From assembly GCA_023428695.1 (NCBI GenBank), contig JAEYWY010000021.1, positions 1-64,000 of the forward strand: a stretch of DNA of 64,000 nucleotides. The letters are read 5' to 3'. How positions within the stretch are numbered: the stretch's first letter is position 1; each line of letters opens with the position of its first letter. This stretch comes from Bacteroidota bacterium (GTDB taxonomy: Bacteria; Bacteroidota; Bacteroidia; Cytophagales; Cyclobacteriaceae). The notes beneath the pieces are model-generated. The model did not search any database, was not told the origin of the DNA, and saw nothing but the letters and a program-made list of their open reading frames with translations. Both the position numbers and the translations under genes were made by a program. Shown here in pieces: positions 1-9,504 of the stretch.

Positions 1-1060
1 CAGCCAACACTGCAGCAGTGCCAGTTATTATAAAAGTCTCAATCATGAATTGCATGATCAAATACCATTGCGAGGAACCTATAACCTTGCGAACACCAAC
101 TTCCTTCGAACGCGAAATACTCTGGGAGCCCGAAAGGTTGACATAGTTGATGCACGCGATCACAAGAATGACGACAGCGACGCCTTCCAGCATTTGTACC
201 AGCGAGGCAGTATTGTTTTCGGCTGCTTCGAGAGTCAGATGTGAGTGGAGATGGATATCCCGAAGAGGTTGAAGGAAGAATGACACGCGCTCCGATCCAA
301 GGCGTTCGCCGCCGCGTTGCTGGATAAGTACAGGGAATTTTTTCTCAAGCTCACGCGGATCGGCTTGAGGATTTAACTGAATGAATGTATAGAAGTCATA
401 CCAACCCCATGTACTGTTTACACCGGAACCGTAGAGTGTAACAAGCGATTCATAGGAAAAGACAAAGTCAGGACTAAAATGGCTGTTGAGCGGGCACCTG
501 AAAATACCTGCTACTTCAAATTCTTCGAGGCCGTCCATGCTACCAACTGTAATTCGTCTTCCGATGGGATCGTCGTCACCGAAGTACTTCGCAGCGGTTC
601 TTTCTTCCAAAAACGCGACTCTCGATAACTTGATCCGTGAAAAATCACCGGCAACCCGTCCAAACGAAAACAGTTCAAAGAAAGTGCTATCCGCGTACCA
701 AAGATTGCTCTCGCGAAAAACAGTCTCTCCGGATTGTACTACGCCACCATGATATTTCCTGAATAACCGACAAAAATTTCTGACCTCGGGAAAGTATTCG
801 GCGAGGGCGGGACCAGTAGCCGGGAAGTTAGTGGCGGCCAGAAAATCTGTCTGTCCGCCCGGGCGTTTAAATTCAAGTGCCACACGATACAAGTCATCAG
901 CTTTTTGATGAAAATTATCAAAGCTTCGTTCATAACGAACGTGGCCATGGATCAGCAGAAACGAGGCTAACCCAAGGGTAAGCCCGATTACATTCAGAAG
1001 AAAATATCCGCGTTGCTTACGCGTGATACGCAGGCAGGTGAGCCACAGAATCCTGAGCAT
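1..1060 (-). CDS. FtsX/MacB-type ABC transporter permease, 3' end cut by window
   Basis: Inner-membrane permease of the large Bacteroidota FtsX family, which works with a separate ATPase on export or envelope stress tasks. About 353 codons are open from ATG at 1060 to the window edge. Seen: a basic N-terminus, a first membrane segment near residues 20-38, a periplasmic MacB_PCD-like domain near residues 45-280, then a second membrane segment followed by NLSGSQSISRSKEVGVRKV, the signature at the start of an FtsX domain. The rest, normally a second FtsX unit, lies outside the window. It is 91 bases downstream of the GH43 gene on the same strand, and no ATPase is visible. The substrate is unknown. 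Confidence 0.85.
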   Translation of the reverse strand, partial: MLRILWLTCLRITRKQRGYFLLNVIGLTLGLASFLLIHGHVRYERSFDNFHQKADDLYRVALEFKRPGGQTDFLAATNFPATGPALAEYFPEVRNFCRLFRKYHGGVVQSGETVFRESNLWYADSTFFELFSFGRVAGDFSRIKLSRVAFLEERTAAKYFGDDDPIGRRITVGSMDGLEEFEVAGIFRCPLNSHFSPDFVFSYESLVTLYGSGVNSTWGWYDFYTFIQLNPQADPRELEKKFPVLIQQRGGERLGSERVSFFLQPLRDIHLHSHLTLEAAENNTASLVQMLEGVAVVILVIACINYVNLSGSQSISRSKEVGVRKVIGSSQWYLIMQFMIETFIITGTAAVLA

Positions 1061-1151
1061 ACCAGAAAGGATTGGTTTCAGGCTTAAGGTAGTGGAAACA
1101 AGAACGATTGCTATACCCGTATTTGGGGCATTTCATCACTCGTGCCCGTGA

Positions 1152-2738
1152 CTACTCACCTCGCTTTTCCGAAATCCTGAAATAGTCAAAGTCAACAAAT
1201 CCGCCGGCACTTTTTGTCGCATAGTTGAACAATCCAAAGCGATAACCCATGAAATGCGGGAGGGTGTATGACATCTTGAGCGGGCCACCGATTGGCTTCC
1301 ATGCTTTTCCATCAAGGCTGTAAAAGAATTCGCCGGTGTCTGCACGATCTTTAAAGTTTCCTTCAGCTTTAAGGTAAACAATATTCTGTGTCAACGGAAC
1401 ACGTTCCAACTCTACCGGTTTTTCCGATTCCGCACTTATCATTACAACGTGCTTTGAACCGTTGTGATATTGCACCCCAACCTGCCCGTACCTCTTCTGA
1501 AAAAGTGTGAGACCTGCAAAGTCGCCGTCTTTCATGTTGGATACGTCAAGTTTTGTCGACCCTGTACATTCTGGACCAACGGTACGCTGGGTCAGCATGT
1601 TTTTCATCAAATAGAATGATGTGTCGACACGCGACGTCGTGATTCTGAAATGACCTTTCCTGGCGGTCAACGACCAATGTGCATTGTCAGGATTGTGATT
1701 CCACTGCCATACCAGTGGCAATGGACGCTCTCCTTTTTTCCTTTGAAATTCATCGGACGCGACTATACCCGGAATAAGACTCTTGTTTGGCGGCAGACTC
1801 AGCGTTTCCGGAACTTTTCCATTGGTTCCGAGCACGGGCCACCCGTCCTTCCATTCCACCGGTACCAGGTATGGAATTCGCCCAACTGAACCATAGTCGC
1901 GAAACAGATAAGAAAACCATCGGCCATCGGGAGTGTCGATCAGTCCACCCTGCGCGACACCCAAATCCTGCAGCGCCATCCTGCCTTCCCATGGACCTCT
2001 GATATTGTCCGCGCGGTGTACGATAACCGTGCGCATTCCACCTCTTGGCCATGTGATGTTAAAGAGATAATATTTTCCGTTGACTTTAAACAGCTGCGAT
2101 CCTTCAGCACCCAGCATGATATCAGCATTCGCCGGCGCGCTGGCATCTTCTATGATTACGGTCTCTTCAGTACCCGGCTTTACACCCGACAAATCTTCAG
2201 CGAGTTCGACCAGTTTAAGGCGTCGCACTCCATATATAAGATAAACGCGGCCGTCGTCATCGAACCATAATGTGTGATCGTGAAATGAAGGTGAGAAAGA
2301 CTTCACGTTCCACGGACCCTTTTCAAGACTCTTTGTAGAGAATATGTACGTCTTTCCAGTTGTCTGGGCAAACGTAGTGACGTAATACGTGCCCTTGTGA
2401 AAGCGAATCGAACTCGCCCAGGAACCTCGCCCGTAGGTGCTCTTGCCATTGTCGAGATTCAACTCATCAATAGTTGCCAGCGTGTCGTACGCATAGTTGA
2501 TCAGGTGCCAGTTAACCAGGTCAGTCGACTTCATTATCGGCAAACCCGGATTCATGTGCATCGTGGTGCTGCTCATGTAGTACACGTCGCCAACTCGTAT
2601 GATGGCGGCATCGGGAACATCCGCAAAAATTACAGGATTAGTCGCTGATGTACTTTGCGCGTGTAATGTCACCGCAGCCATGGCGACAATGAGCGTACCG
2701 AAACATAGTTTCATCAAAGGCGATCTGTAAGTTGTCAT
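1152..2738 (-). CDS. Glycoside hydrolase family 43 (beta-xylosidase/alpha-L-arabinofuranosidase)
   Basis: Secreted 528-residue hydrolase expected to release xylose or arabinose from hemicellulose side chains. A signal peptide covers about residues 1-28, with cleavage after LHAQ. The five-bladed GH43 propeller follows; its three acidic residues can be placed at D43 (VPDAA), D154 (HDHTLW) and E212 (GAEGSQ). The C-terminal ~200 residues look like the concanavalin-type domain that often follows the propeller in this family. An internal ATG nine codons in would also leave a full signal peptide, so the start is not certain. It lies 20 bases after the GH51 gene, as third gene of the GH95-GH51-GH43 operon. 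Xylosidase and arabinofuranosidase activities cannot be separated from sequence alone. Confidence 0.9.
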   Translation of the reverse strand: MTTYRSPLMKLCFGTLIVAMAAVTLHAQSTSATNPVIFADVPDAAIIRVGDVYYMSSTTMHMNPGLPIMKSTDLVNWHLINYAYDTLATIDELNLDNGKSTYGRGSWASSIRFHKGTYYVTTFAQTTGKTYIFSTKSLEKGPWNVKSFSPSFHDHTLWFDDDGRVYLIYGVRRLKLVELAEDLSGVKPGTEETVIIEDASAPANADIMLGAEGSQLFKVNGKYYLFNITWPRGGMRTVIVHRADNIRGPWEGRMALQDLGVAQGGLIDTPDGRWFSYLFRDYGSVGRIPYLVPVEWKDGWPVLGTNGKVPETLSLPPNKSLIPGIVASDEFQRKKGERPLPLVWQWNHNPDNAHWSLTARKGHFRITTSRVDTSFYLMKNMLTQRTVGPECTGSTKLDVSNMKDGDFAGLTLFQKRYGQVGVQYHNGSKHVVMISAESEKPVELERVPLTQNIVYLKAEGNFKDRADTGEFFYSLDGKAWKPIGGPLKMSYTLPHFMGYRFGLFNYATKSAGGFVDFDYFRISEKRGE

Positions 2739-2758
2739 TGAATTTCCTGATAAGGTTT

Positions 2759-4789
2759 CTACCTGGTTTTGATTCGGATCACTGTCAGTGACATTGGAGG
2801 AGCCCTGTATTGAAATGCTTTCTGCACTTTGACAGTTGACGTCACTGGTAATATCGTTGTTGAATTCTCAAAAGTATTCTCGGCCTCTGCGTCACCGGTT
2901 AGGACGGATTGGACAGCTGTTGAGGCAAGTTTGCCAAGCGTAGAAAGGTCAGCGTGTGCATCACGTTGCGCCTTACCTGCGTTTACAATTTTCAAAATGA
3001 TATCGCCCGACGGAGAATCCTTCACGCACGATGCCGCAAGAGTTGAATCAGCAGGCGATATTGAAAAGACATTCCGCAAATAAACATCGCCCTGATTGAG
3101 CGAGAACAATTGCTGCACATAATAGTTAGGCGTCAGGACTACAGACTTGTTGTCAAAAAAAATCAGATCGGTCTTCCATTGAGTGCGGCCCTTTTTTGCA
3201 AGAAGCGGCGCGTACGACGCCATCCGTACTACGTCACCATTTCGTTCCAGACCCACCATGTAAATCGCCTCCGCCAGTGCGTTGTGCAGCTTGTTTCCCC
3301 AAGAAGCATATTCGCCGAGATATACCTTGGCTTTGTTCCGGTCATACGCATCATACCTGTACTGATTGTTCAAAAACCATTGGGGTTCTTTATAATAGTG
3401 TTCGTCAACCATGGGTACCTTAAGGTCCTCAGCATATTCCCAACCATTGTTGAAATCTTCACCATCGGGAAACGGTCCGACAGTTCCGATAACGGTAATT
3501 TCAGGATGTCTTGCCTTCACGGCATCATAGATCATTCGAAAACGCTCTTTGAATTCGGGTGTGATTTTGTCTTCGTTGCCAATTCCTACATATTCAAGAT
3601 TAAAAGGTTCAGAATGCCCGGCCGCGGCACGCATCGCTCCCCATTTTGATGTAGCCGGACCGTTAGCCCACTCAATAAGGTCAAGCACCTCCTGCACGTA
3701 ATCGTCCATGTCGTCCAGAGCCAAAGCTTTTTGCCCTGTACCACCTATTCGCCATGTGCCTCCTGAATTCTGACAACTCACTGCCGCGGGAAGCACCGGC
3801 AGGGGTTTCGCTCCAATGTCTTCACAGAATTGAAAGTATTCAAAGTAGCCCAGCCCGCCGGTTTGATGATAGCCCCAGATGTTTCTTTGTTCGACACGCT
3901 GTTCTATTGGGCCAATGGTGTTCTTCCATCGGTACATGTTTCCCAAACCGTCACCGTGAACAAGGCAACCACCCGGGAATCGTACAAAGCGTGGTTTCAT
4001 GTCGGCAAGAACTTGTGCAAGATCGGCGCGTAATCCGTTGGGACGATTTTTGAAAGTGCGTTCCGGGAAAAGTGAAATCACATCCAGGGCAATTGTGCCC
4101 GTCGTTTCGGCAAGTATGACCAGCGTTGCGCTGTCGGTGGATTCCTCAGGGACAAGGCTTCCGCTGTATTTTTTCCAATCTGATGAATTAATTGAGATTC
4201 TTTCCTCCGTCAGGATCTTGCCCGCGCGTGTTTGCAGGCTTACGTTTACGTCAACAGGAGATTTGCTTATCTGCCTTGCGAACAACGAAAAATTGTAGCG
4301 CTCACCTTTCGTGACAACGATTCCATCAAATCCAAAATTCTTTAAACCAACGCCCGAGGGCCCTGAATGTTTTTCCTCATGTCCGACATGTTCGATGTTC
4401 AAAACCAGGTAATGTGGATTATTCGGATGTACGGGCATCTTAGTCTCTATTGAAATCTGGCCATAGGAAAAACCGGGAGAAAGATACTCCCAGAATGAAA
4501 GCGGATGCCACTCCCGTTGTTCGGTGGGACTGTATTCAAAAGAACGGTTCTGAACCAATTCAGCATAAAGGCCACCGTCGGCGGAATAGTTTATATCCTC
4601 GAAGAAGAGTCCGAACAACTCCCGACTAATCGGTAGTCCCGGAGGGCGAGTCTTATTTTGCGCATACGCTGAAAGGTGCGTTAACCCAAGTGCGCAAAAA
4701 ATGAAAAGGAGACGCGTAACATTTCGGATCGCACGATCAACTTTTTCATACGAAAATTCAGTAGAGGTTCTCCTGGAATAACTATGCAT
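2759..4789 (-). CDS. Alpha-L-arabinofuranosidase, glycoside hydrolase family 51
   Basis: Exported 676-residue enzyme expected to remove terminal alpha-L-arabinofuranosyl units from arabinan, arabinoxylan or arabinogalactan by the retaining mechanism. The N-terminal hydrophobic segment (about residues 26-43, ending SAYAQ) is preceded by an unusually long polar stretch. The family's opening motif ELFGLFFEDINYSADGG is present, then an inserted carbohydrate-binding-like beta region (about 100-245) and the TIM barrel. The acid/base is E406 in GIGNED and the nucleophile is E493 in YLGEYASWG. The C-terminal beta domain is complete. It starts 18 bases after the GH95 stop and is followed after 20 bases by GH43, so one transcript is likely. 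Confidence 0.92.
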   Translation of the reverse strand: MHSYSRRTSTEFSYEKVDRAIRNVTRLLFIFCALGLTHLSAYAQNKTRPPGLPISRELFGLFFEDINYSADGGLYAELVQNRSFEYSPTEQREWHPLSFWEYLSPGFSYGQISIETKMPVHPNNPHYLVLNIEHVGHEEKHSGPSGVGLKNFGFDGIVVTKGERYNFSLFARQISKSPVDVNVSLQTRAGKILTEERISINSSDWKKYSGSLVPEESTDSATLVILAETTGTIALDVISLFPERTFKNRPNGLRADLAQVLADMKPRFVRFPGGCLVHGDGLGNMYRWKNTIGPIEQRVEQRNIWGYHQTGGLGYFEYFQFCEDIGAKPLPVLPAAVSCQNSGGTWRIGGTGQKALALDDMDDYVQEVLDLIEWANGPATSKWGAMRAAAGHSEPFNLEYVGIGNEDKITPEFKERFRMIYDAVKARHPEITVIGTVGPFPDGEDFNNGWEYAEDLKVPMVDEHYYKEPQWFLNNQYRYDAYDRNKAKVYLGEYASWGNKLHNALAEAIYMVGLERNGDVVRMASYAPLLAKKGRTQWKTDLIFFDNKSVVLTPNYYVQQLFSLNQGDVYLRNVFSISPADSTLAASCVKDSPSGDIILKIVNAGKAQRDAHADLSTLGKLASTAVQSVLTGDAEAENTFENSTTILPVTSTVKVQKAFQYRAPPMSLTVIRIKTR

Positions 4790-4807
4790 CGATCTTTTTC
4801 ATTTGGA

Positions 4808-7264
4808 TTATTTTGAAACAAGAGTAACCAGTTGGCCGGGCTTCGTCCGGATGTCATACATATAGGTCTGCGGCGCATTCGACTCAACGCCGGCCGCGGC
4901 TGCTGAAATCACGGGAGTCGCTGTTGTATTGACTTGAAAGAAAACATTCTTGTTATCTCCTCCAGCGGCGTTTAGCCTTCCCGTTAGAGTTTTCATTTCA
5001 TTTTTCGTTCGAACACGGAGATTACCGCCCAATGTAGACTTCATAACCACCTTTGTCAGCTTGCCGGCTTTCCACTGCAATTCAACAACTTCGAAACCTC
5101 CGCGGGCACGTAACCCCTTGACCGTACCTTCTGCCCACGCATCAGGCAATGCTGGCAGAAGGAAAACTGCGCCGTCACTGCTTTGCACAAGCATTTCGGC
5201 AATGCCCGACGTACATCCAAAATTCCCGTCAATCTGAAACGGTGGGTGGGCGTCGAACAGGTTGTTGTATGTGCCGCCACCACCTTCGTTGGTTCCAACA
5301 GGGGTAAGTTGATCCTGAATCAATTTCAACGCGCGGTTGCCATCCAGCAGACGTGCCCACCAATTCACCTTCCAACCCATACTCCATCCGGTAGAAACGT
5401 CACCGCGGTGAATCAACGTTGTCTTTGCAGCGGAATAAAGGTGCGGCGTACGGAATGGTGATATCTGATTGGAAGGAAACAAACCGTAAAGGTGTGAGAC
5501 GTGCCGATGTTTGTCATTCGGATCGTCAATATCATCGAGCCACTCCTGAAGCTGACCGTGGCGCCCGATGTGCATAGGCGGCAGTTGGTCACGCATTCTC
5601 TTTAGTGTATCAACGAAAGCTGCATCAGTTTTCAGAATTTGCGCAGCAGCAATTGCATTTGAAAATACATCAAAGACGATTTGATTATCCATTGTTGCCC
5701 CTGCATCCAGCGACGAACCGCCATGTGCCTGTGGTGCATTTTCAGGTGACATGCCGGGGTTGACAACAAGCCACGATTTTTCCGGATGTTTGACCAGGAA
5801 ATCAACATAGAACTTTGCCGCCTCTCTGAGAACCGGATAAACCGATACGAGAAATTTCGCGTCACCATTATAAAGGTAGTGTTCCCACAGATGCTGACTT
5901 GTCCAACCACCACCAGCGCTCCAACATCCCCAGAACGCGGCGTCGACCGCGCCGGTAGCCCTCCAGATATCTGTATTGTGATGCGCCGTCCATCCGCGGG
6001 CTCCGTACATGACTCTTGCCGTTTCCCTGCCGGTTTCCGCCAATTCCTGAACCATCTTCAGAAAAGGTTCGTGAAGTTCGGAGAGGTTCGTTCTTTCAGC
6101 AGGCCAGTAATTCATCTCCGCATTGATGTTGATGGTGTACTTGCTGTCCCACGGCGGCCGCATACGATGATTCCATATCCCCTGGAGATTCGCAGGTTGT
6201 CCTCCGGGTTGCGAGGACGATATCAAAAGGTATCTTCCGAATTGAAAATAAAGTGTTACCAATTGGGGATCGGATGTTGCCTTGAATTGACGAAGTCGTT
6301 CATCCGTAGGAAGTTTTGCAGCAGCACTGGTTCCAAGGTCGAGCTTGACGCGATTGAAAAATTTCTGATACGCAGCAATGTGATCAGTAAGAATTTGCGA
6401 ATAGTTTTTGTTGAAAGCTTTGTCGAGCACCGCGTACACTCTTGCATTCTCATCACCAGTGAGATCATCGTACCTGTTGAAATTGGTGGCGATTGAAACG
6501 TAAATAGTAACGGCATCCGCATTGCTGACGGTGAGCGATGTATCCGAAGGCAAAATTGTTCCTCCTTCAGCTTTCAGACGGGCAATGGTTTTAAAGCGGA
6601 CTTTGCCTTCGACGCCTTCGTGACTGGTCGTGGTGCCGCTTAACGACAATTCACCAGCACCGGAAACAGAAATTTTACTGTTTGGTTGAGGCGTCGAAAA
6701 CGTGGTGACGAAAGAAACGCTTCCCGGTGCCGACGCGGTGAGCCTGATTGCGATCACACCGTCTGCCAGTGATGCAATAGCTTCACGCGTGAAGACAACA
6801 TTTCCAGATTTGTACGTTGTTGTTGCGACTGCTCTTTCGATATCGAGCTCACGCATGTACTCCGAAAAATCCTCGTGTTCCGGCAAAGAGAGATGAAGAC
6901 TTCCCACTGGTTGGAACATTTGTCCATGCGACGATTTTGAGATGATTGCCTCATTGGCAAGATTTTCTGCTTCCTTATGTTTTCCTTCGAAAATGAGGCG
7001 GCGAATTTCCGGAAGCGATGCAAGCGATTTTGGATTATCATTGCGGTTAGGACTTCCACTCCACACCGTGTGTTCATTCAGCTGAATTGTTTCGCGGGCT
7101 ACGTTGCCATAGACCATCGCGCCAAGTTTGCCGTTGCCTACCGGCAGTGCATTTTCCCACGTATCACCCGAAGGTTTATTATACCACAGACGAAGTTTCG
7201 AATCCTGACACAAACCAACCGTGGTCAAACAGCAAATTACAACGATAATCAGGAGGTTTTTCAT
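4808..7264 (-). CDS. Glycoside hydrolase family 95 (alpha-L-fucosidase/alpha-L-galactosidase)
   Basis: First gene of the GH95-GH51-GH43 operon, coding an exported 818-residue inverting hydrolase for terminal L-fucose or L-galactose, for example on xyloglucan or pectin. The start at 7264 is chosen because it begins directly with a signal peptide (MKNLLIIVVICCLTTVGLCQ); the 30 upstream codons add nothing recognisable. Seen: the N-terminal super-sandwich domain opening LRLWYNKPSGDTWENALPVG, the (alpha/alpha)6 barrel with the paired asparagines N379 and N381 before MNYWP, the general acid E574 (QEWLDD) and D679 (QIDGNFG). These match the catalytic set known from the family. L-fucosidase and L-galactosidase activity cannot be told apart here. 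Confidence 0.92.
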   Translation of the reverse strand: MKNLLIIVVICCLTTVGLCQDSKLRLWYNKPSGDTWENALPVGNGKLGAMVYGNVARETIQLNEHTVWSGSPNRNDNPKSLASLPEIRRLIFEGKHKEAENLANEAIISKSSHGQMFQPVGSLHLSLPEHEDFSEYMRELDIERAVATTTYKSGNVVFTREAIASLADGVIAIRLTASAPGSVSFVTTFSTPQPNSKISVSGAGELSLSGTTTSHEGVEGKVRFKTIARLKAEGGTILPSDTSLTVSNADAVTIYVSIATNFNRYDDLTGDENARVYAVLDKAFNKNYSQILTDHIAAYQKFFNRVKLDLGTSAAAKLPTDERLRQFKATSDPQLVTLYFQFGRYLLISSSQPGGQPANLQGIWNHRMRPPWDSKYTININAEMNYWPAERTNLSELHEPFLKMVQELAETGRETARVMYGARGWTAHHNTDIWRATGAVDAAFWGCWSAGGGWTSQHLWEHYLYNGDAKFLVSVYPVLREAAKFYVDFLVKHPEKSWLVVNPGMSPENAPQAHGGSSLDAGATMDNQIVFDVFSNAIAAAQILKTDAAFVDTLKRMRDQLPPMHIGRHGQLQEWLDDIDDPNDKHRHVSHLYGLFPSNQISPFRTPHLYSAAKTTLIHRGDVSTGWSMGWKVNWWARLLDGNRALKLIQDQLTPVGTNEGGGGTYNNLFDAHPPFQIDGNFGCTSGIAEMLVQSSDGAVFLLPALPDAWAEGTVKGLRARGGFEVVELQWKAGKLTKVVMKSTLGGNLRVRTKNEMKTLTGRLNAAGGDNKNVFFQVNTTATPVISAAAAGVESNAPQTYMYDIRTKPGQLVTLVSK

Positions 7265-7330
7265 AAGTGTATTAATAACACTAATATCACAAATTCCCTG
7301 GATAAACCAACGCAACATTGTATTTCGTGT

Positions 7331-7415
7331 CAGATCGGGAATTTGGTCGGGCACATCTTGCCTGATTCTCAGTGACTTTCAATCGGTCATCTTGAGAATA
7401 GATGTGCCTGATCTG
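7331..7415. repeat. Interrupted inverted repeat upstream of the GH95 operon
   Basis: Three pairs of complementary arms are nested around a 23-base centre: CAGATC (7331-7336) with GATCTG (7410-7415), GCACATCT (7351-7358) with AGATGTGC (7400-7407), and ATTCTC (7365-7370) with GAGAAT (7394-7399). The left side carries extra unpaired bases between arms. It sits between the AI-2E gene end and the GH95 start. No T-tract follows on either strand, so a simple terminator is not supported. It may be an operator region or an mRNA structure in the GH95 leader. Confidence 0.5.
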
Positions 7416-7482
7416 CCATAGTAGCACAAAAGTGTTCAATCGCACTTAACCAGGGCTTCACTGACAATATCAGAAAGGCATT

Positions 7483-8553
7483 TCACTCACTCGGCACCTC
7501 GCCGGTCTCTGACAAAAGAACTGCAATAAAACGCGTTGCCGGAAATCGCGAAGCCGTAATCACCATGACCGATGTTATCGGAACTGATAGGATCATTCCC
7601 GTGATGCCCCAGATAATGCCCCAGAAAGTCAGTGCGAGCAATACCCCAAGTGGACTCAGGTTGAGTGTTTTTCCCATCACTTTGGGTTCCAGAATATTGC
7701 CCACACCCACCTGGACTACCTGTATCACCAGAAACACCCAGATGAACATCGCAAAGGATTGGAACTGAAACACCGCGAATGCCGCAGGCAACAACGTCGC
7801 GACAAAGGAACCGATGTATGGGATGTAGTTCAGCAGGAAAATCATGAATGCCCAGAGGATCGGAAAATCTACTCCGAAAGAAATAAGGACTACGTAGCTG
7901 AGTAATCCTGTAAGGATACTCATCCATGTCTTTACGATGACATATGTACGCACGGATCCATGTATTTGACGCAGAATGCTTCGAAAGCTCTCCACGCGTG
8001 ACGAGTCAGAGCTCAACAATTTCATCTTCCTCGAAAACAGATTGTCTTCAGCCAGCAAAAAGAAGACATAAATAATAATCAGGAAAATATCACCGGCAAT
8101 TGCGGAAAGGCTATTGATAAAGTTAGCAACAATGGGATTGAAATCGAACGACTGGACCTCATTCAACACGCGTCGCTGGATGTCCTCAAAGCCTTCAATT
8201 TGTTGCATGTTGGCAACCATCTCACGGAAACTCCGAACGTAATCGGGAAGTCGTTGCCGGATCAATTCCAGGTTGTAGCTTATGATTTCAATTACACCGA
8301 TAACCACCATGATGATAATAACGAAAGCAAGCGCTGTCACAAGCCACCGTGGCATATGGCGCCCCTTGAATGAAATTTTCGCCCCTGCTTCCCGCAACTC
8401 AAAAATGAAGTACCACACCATTACCGCCAGGATGAATGGCTGCAGGAAACTGCTGAAATAAATGAGGCAGAACATGACGATGCTCGCAACGATCAGTGCT
8501 GCAGCAATTCGTTCAATATTGATCCGTCTTTGTGGTTGGGGTACCGCTTCCAT
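7483..8553 (-). CDS. AI-2E family transporter (PF01594-type membrane protein)
   Basis: Polytopic inner-membrane protein of 356 residues, the usual family length. Seen: a short cytoplasmic N-terminus with RRINIERIAAALIVA leading into paired membrane segments (about residues 17-55), further segments around 70-95 and 150-170, and the conserved C-terminal block of four or five segments with PYIGSFVATLLPA and the glycine-rich GVLLALTFWGIIWGITG region. Family members have been linked to autoinducer-2 export or ion antiport, but the substrate of this one cannot be read from sequence. It appears to be transcribed alone, with 76 bases to its upstream neighbour and 218 to GH95. Confidence 0.9.
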   Translation of the reverse strand: MEAVPQPQRRINIERIAAALIVASIVMFCLIYFSSFLQPFILAVMVWYFIFELREAGAKISFKGRHMPRWLVTALAFVIIIMVVIGVIEIISYNLELIRQRLPDYVRSFREMVANMQQIEGFEDIQRRVLNEVQSFDFNPIVANFINSLSAIAGDIFLIIIYVFFLLAEDNLFSRKMKLLSSDSSRVESFRSILRQIHGSVRTYVIVKTWMSILTGLLSYVVLISFGVDFPILWAFMIFLLNYIPYIGSFVATLLPAAFAVFQFQSFAMFIWVFLVIQVVQVGVGNILEPKVMGKTLNLSPLGVLLALTFWGIIWGITGMILSVPITSVMVITASRFPATRFIAVLLSETGEVPSE

Positions 8554-8588
8554 ATTATCAAGTATACAGAAAATACCGATGCGGGGCG

Positions 8589-8615
8589 CACAGAAAGCAC
8601 AGAAAACACAGAAGA
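8589..8615. repeat. Three tandem 9-bp units CACAGAAAG/CACAGAAAA/CACAGAAGA
   Basis: Three consecutive 9-base units share CACAGAA and lie in the 76-base gap between the AI-2E gene and the DUF4350 gene. The wording resembles the CACAGAG-type intergenic repeats often met in Bacteroidota. No function is evident. Confidence 0.5.
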
Positions 8616-8629
8616 AGAATGGCAGTTGC

Positions 8630-9496
8630 TTATTCAGAGAGCCACTGCATGAGATTTAACAGGAGCTTATAATTGTTCTTCCCGGCAGACGTATTCATTC
8701 CAACTTTATAGTCGCCAACGCGTTGTGCAGTAAACATTGCGGCTTCACCCCACACAACTACCTTACCCTTTCCAAACGTAAATATTCCACCCTGACAGAG
8801 TCCTTCGCCGGGGATGGAGGGCGTATTTTTATCAAACATCCATGGTTCATCCGGCATGTGGATTCGGAAACCTTTCCCAAGTTTCAATACTTCAATTCCG
8901 TTCTCTGGAAGTGCAATCGCCGAACCCAGGAACGACGCTACCGAATCAACAGTAAACCGTTTAGTCAATAATGATCCGCCTTCAAGAGTGTTGCTCTTTC
9001 GTGCGAAAATGTCACAGGCAAGCGCACCGGTAGAATCAATAGCGAATCCGTTGTGAAAGGTTACGCCCATCCGTTTCGCGAGTGATGACGCAAATCCCGC
9101 GAAGGGCATATGGTCAGCCACAAGAAACAATGAACCGCCACCTCTCACCCATTGAACAACGTTCTCTTCTTCCGACTCCGTGAAAGCTGACGTTGCGCCA
9201 ACGGCATTCACAATGACAAGGATATCGATCTTTTTTAGATAATCTCCGGAGAATTCTTCGTTACCTCTTTGCACCCTGTATCCATCCTGGCTGAGTAATC
9301 TCCCGAAGGCCATGTATCCACCGGTAAGCGTGTGCATATTCTGATGATGTTCATCAATGACAACAACCGGACCTGTATGATTTTTGAATAAAGGTTTAAA
9401 CGAAACCTCGACGGAATCCGGCACCTGCTGACCAAAAACGAGTACGTCGCACGTCAAGGCAATCGCAATAAGAAAAATGAATAGCGTGTAGCGCAT
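8630..9496 (-). CDS. DUF4350-like exported protein with a GATase-type fold
   Basis: A 288-residue exported protein with a signal peptide (cleavage after VFGQ, residue 23). The body resembles DUF4350 proteins: a Rossmann/GATase-like alpha-beta region with VVVIDEHHQNMHTLTG near residue 45, DILVIVNAVG near 90-100, and RGGGSLFLVADHMPFAG near 120. No catalytic cysteine triad is evident, so amidotransferase activity should not be assumed. It starts 8 bases after the PDZ-hydrolase gene, so the two are probably cotranscribed and act in the same envelope process. Function unknown. Confidence 0.75.
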   Translation of the reverse strand: MRYTLFIFLIAIALTCDVLVFGQQVPDSVEVSFKPLFKNHTGPVVVIDEHHQNMHTLTGGYMAFGRLLSQDGYRVQRGNEEFSGDYLKKIDILVIVNAVGATSAFTESEEENVVQWVRGGGSLFLVADHMPFAGFASSLAKRMGVTFHNGFAIDSTGALACDIFARKSNTLEGGSLLTKRFTVDSVASFLGSAIALPENGIEVLKLGKGFRIHMPDEPWMFDKNTPSIPGEGLCQGGIFTFGKGKVVVWGEAAMFTAQRVGDYKVGMNTSAGKNNYKLLLNLMQWLSE

Positions 9497-9504
9497 TCGA
9501 TATT

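Noticed and set aside
3110..3649. Plus-strand open frame of 179 codons opposite GH51
   Set aside because: Antisense shadow of the GH51 catalytic domain; no start signal or family resemblance.
5786..6496. Plus-strand open frame of 236 codons opposite GH95
   Set aside because: It is the antisense shadow of a well-supported GH95 gene with intact catalytic motifs; the translation has no domain character.
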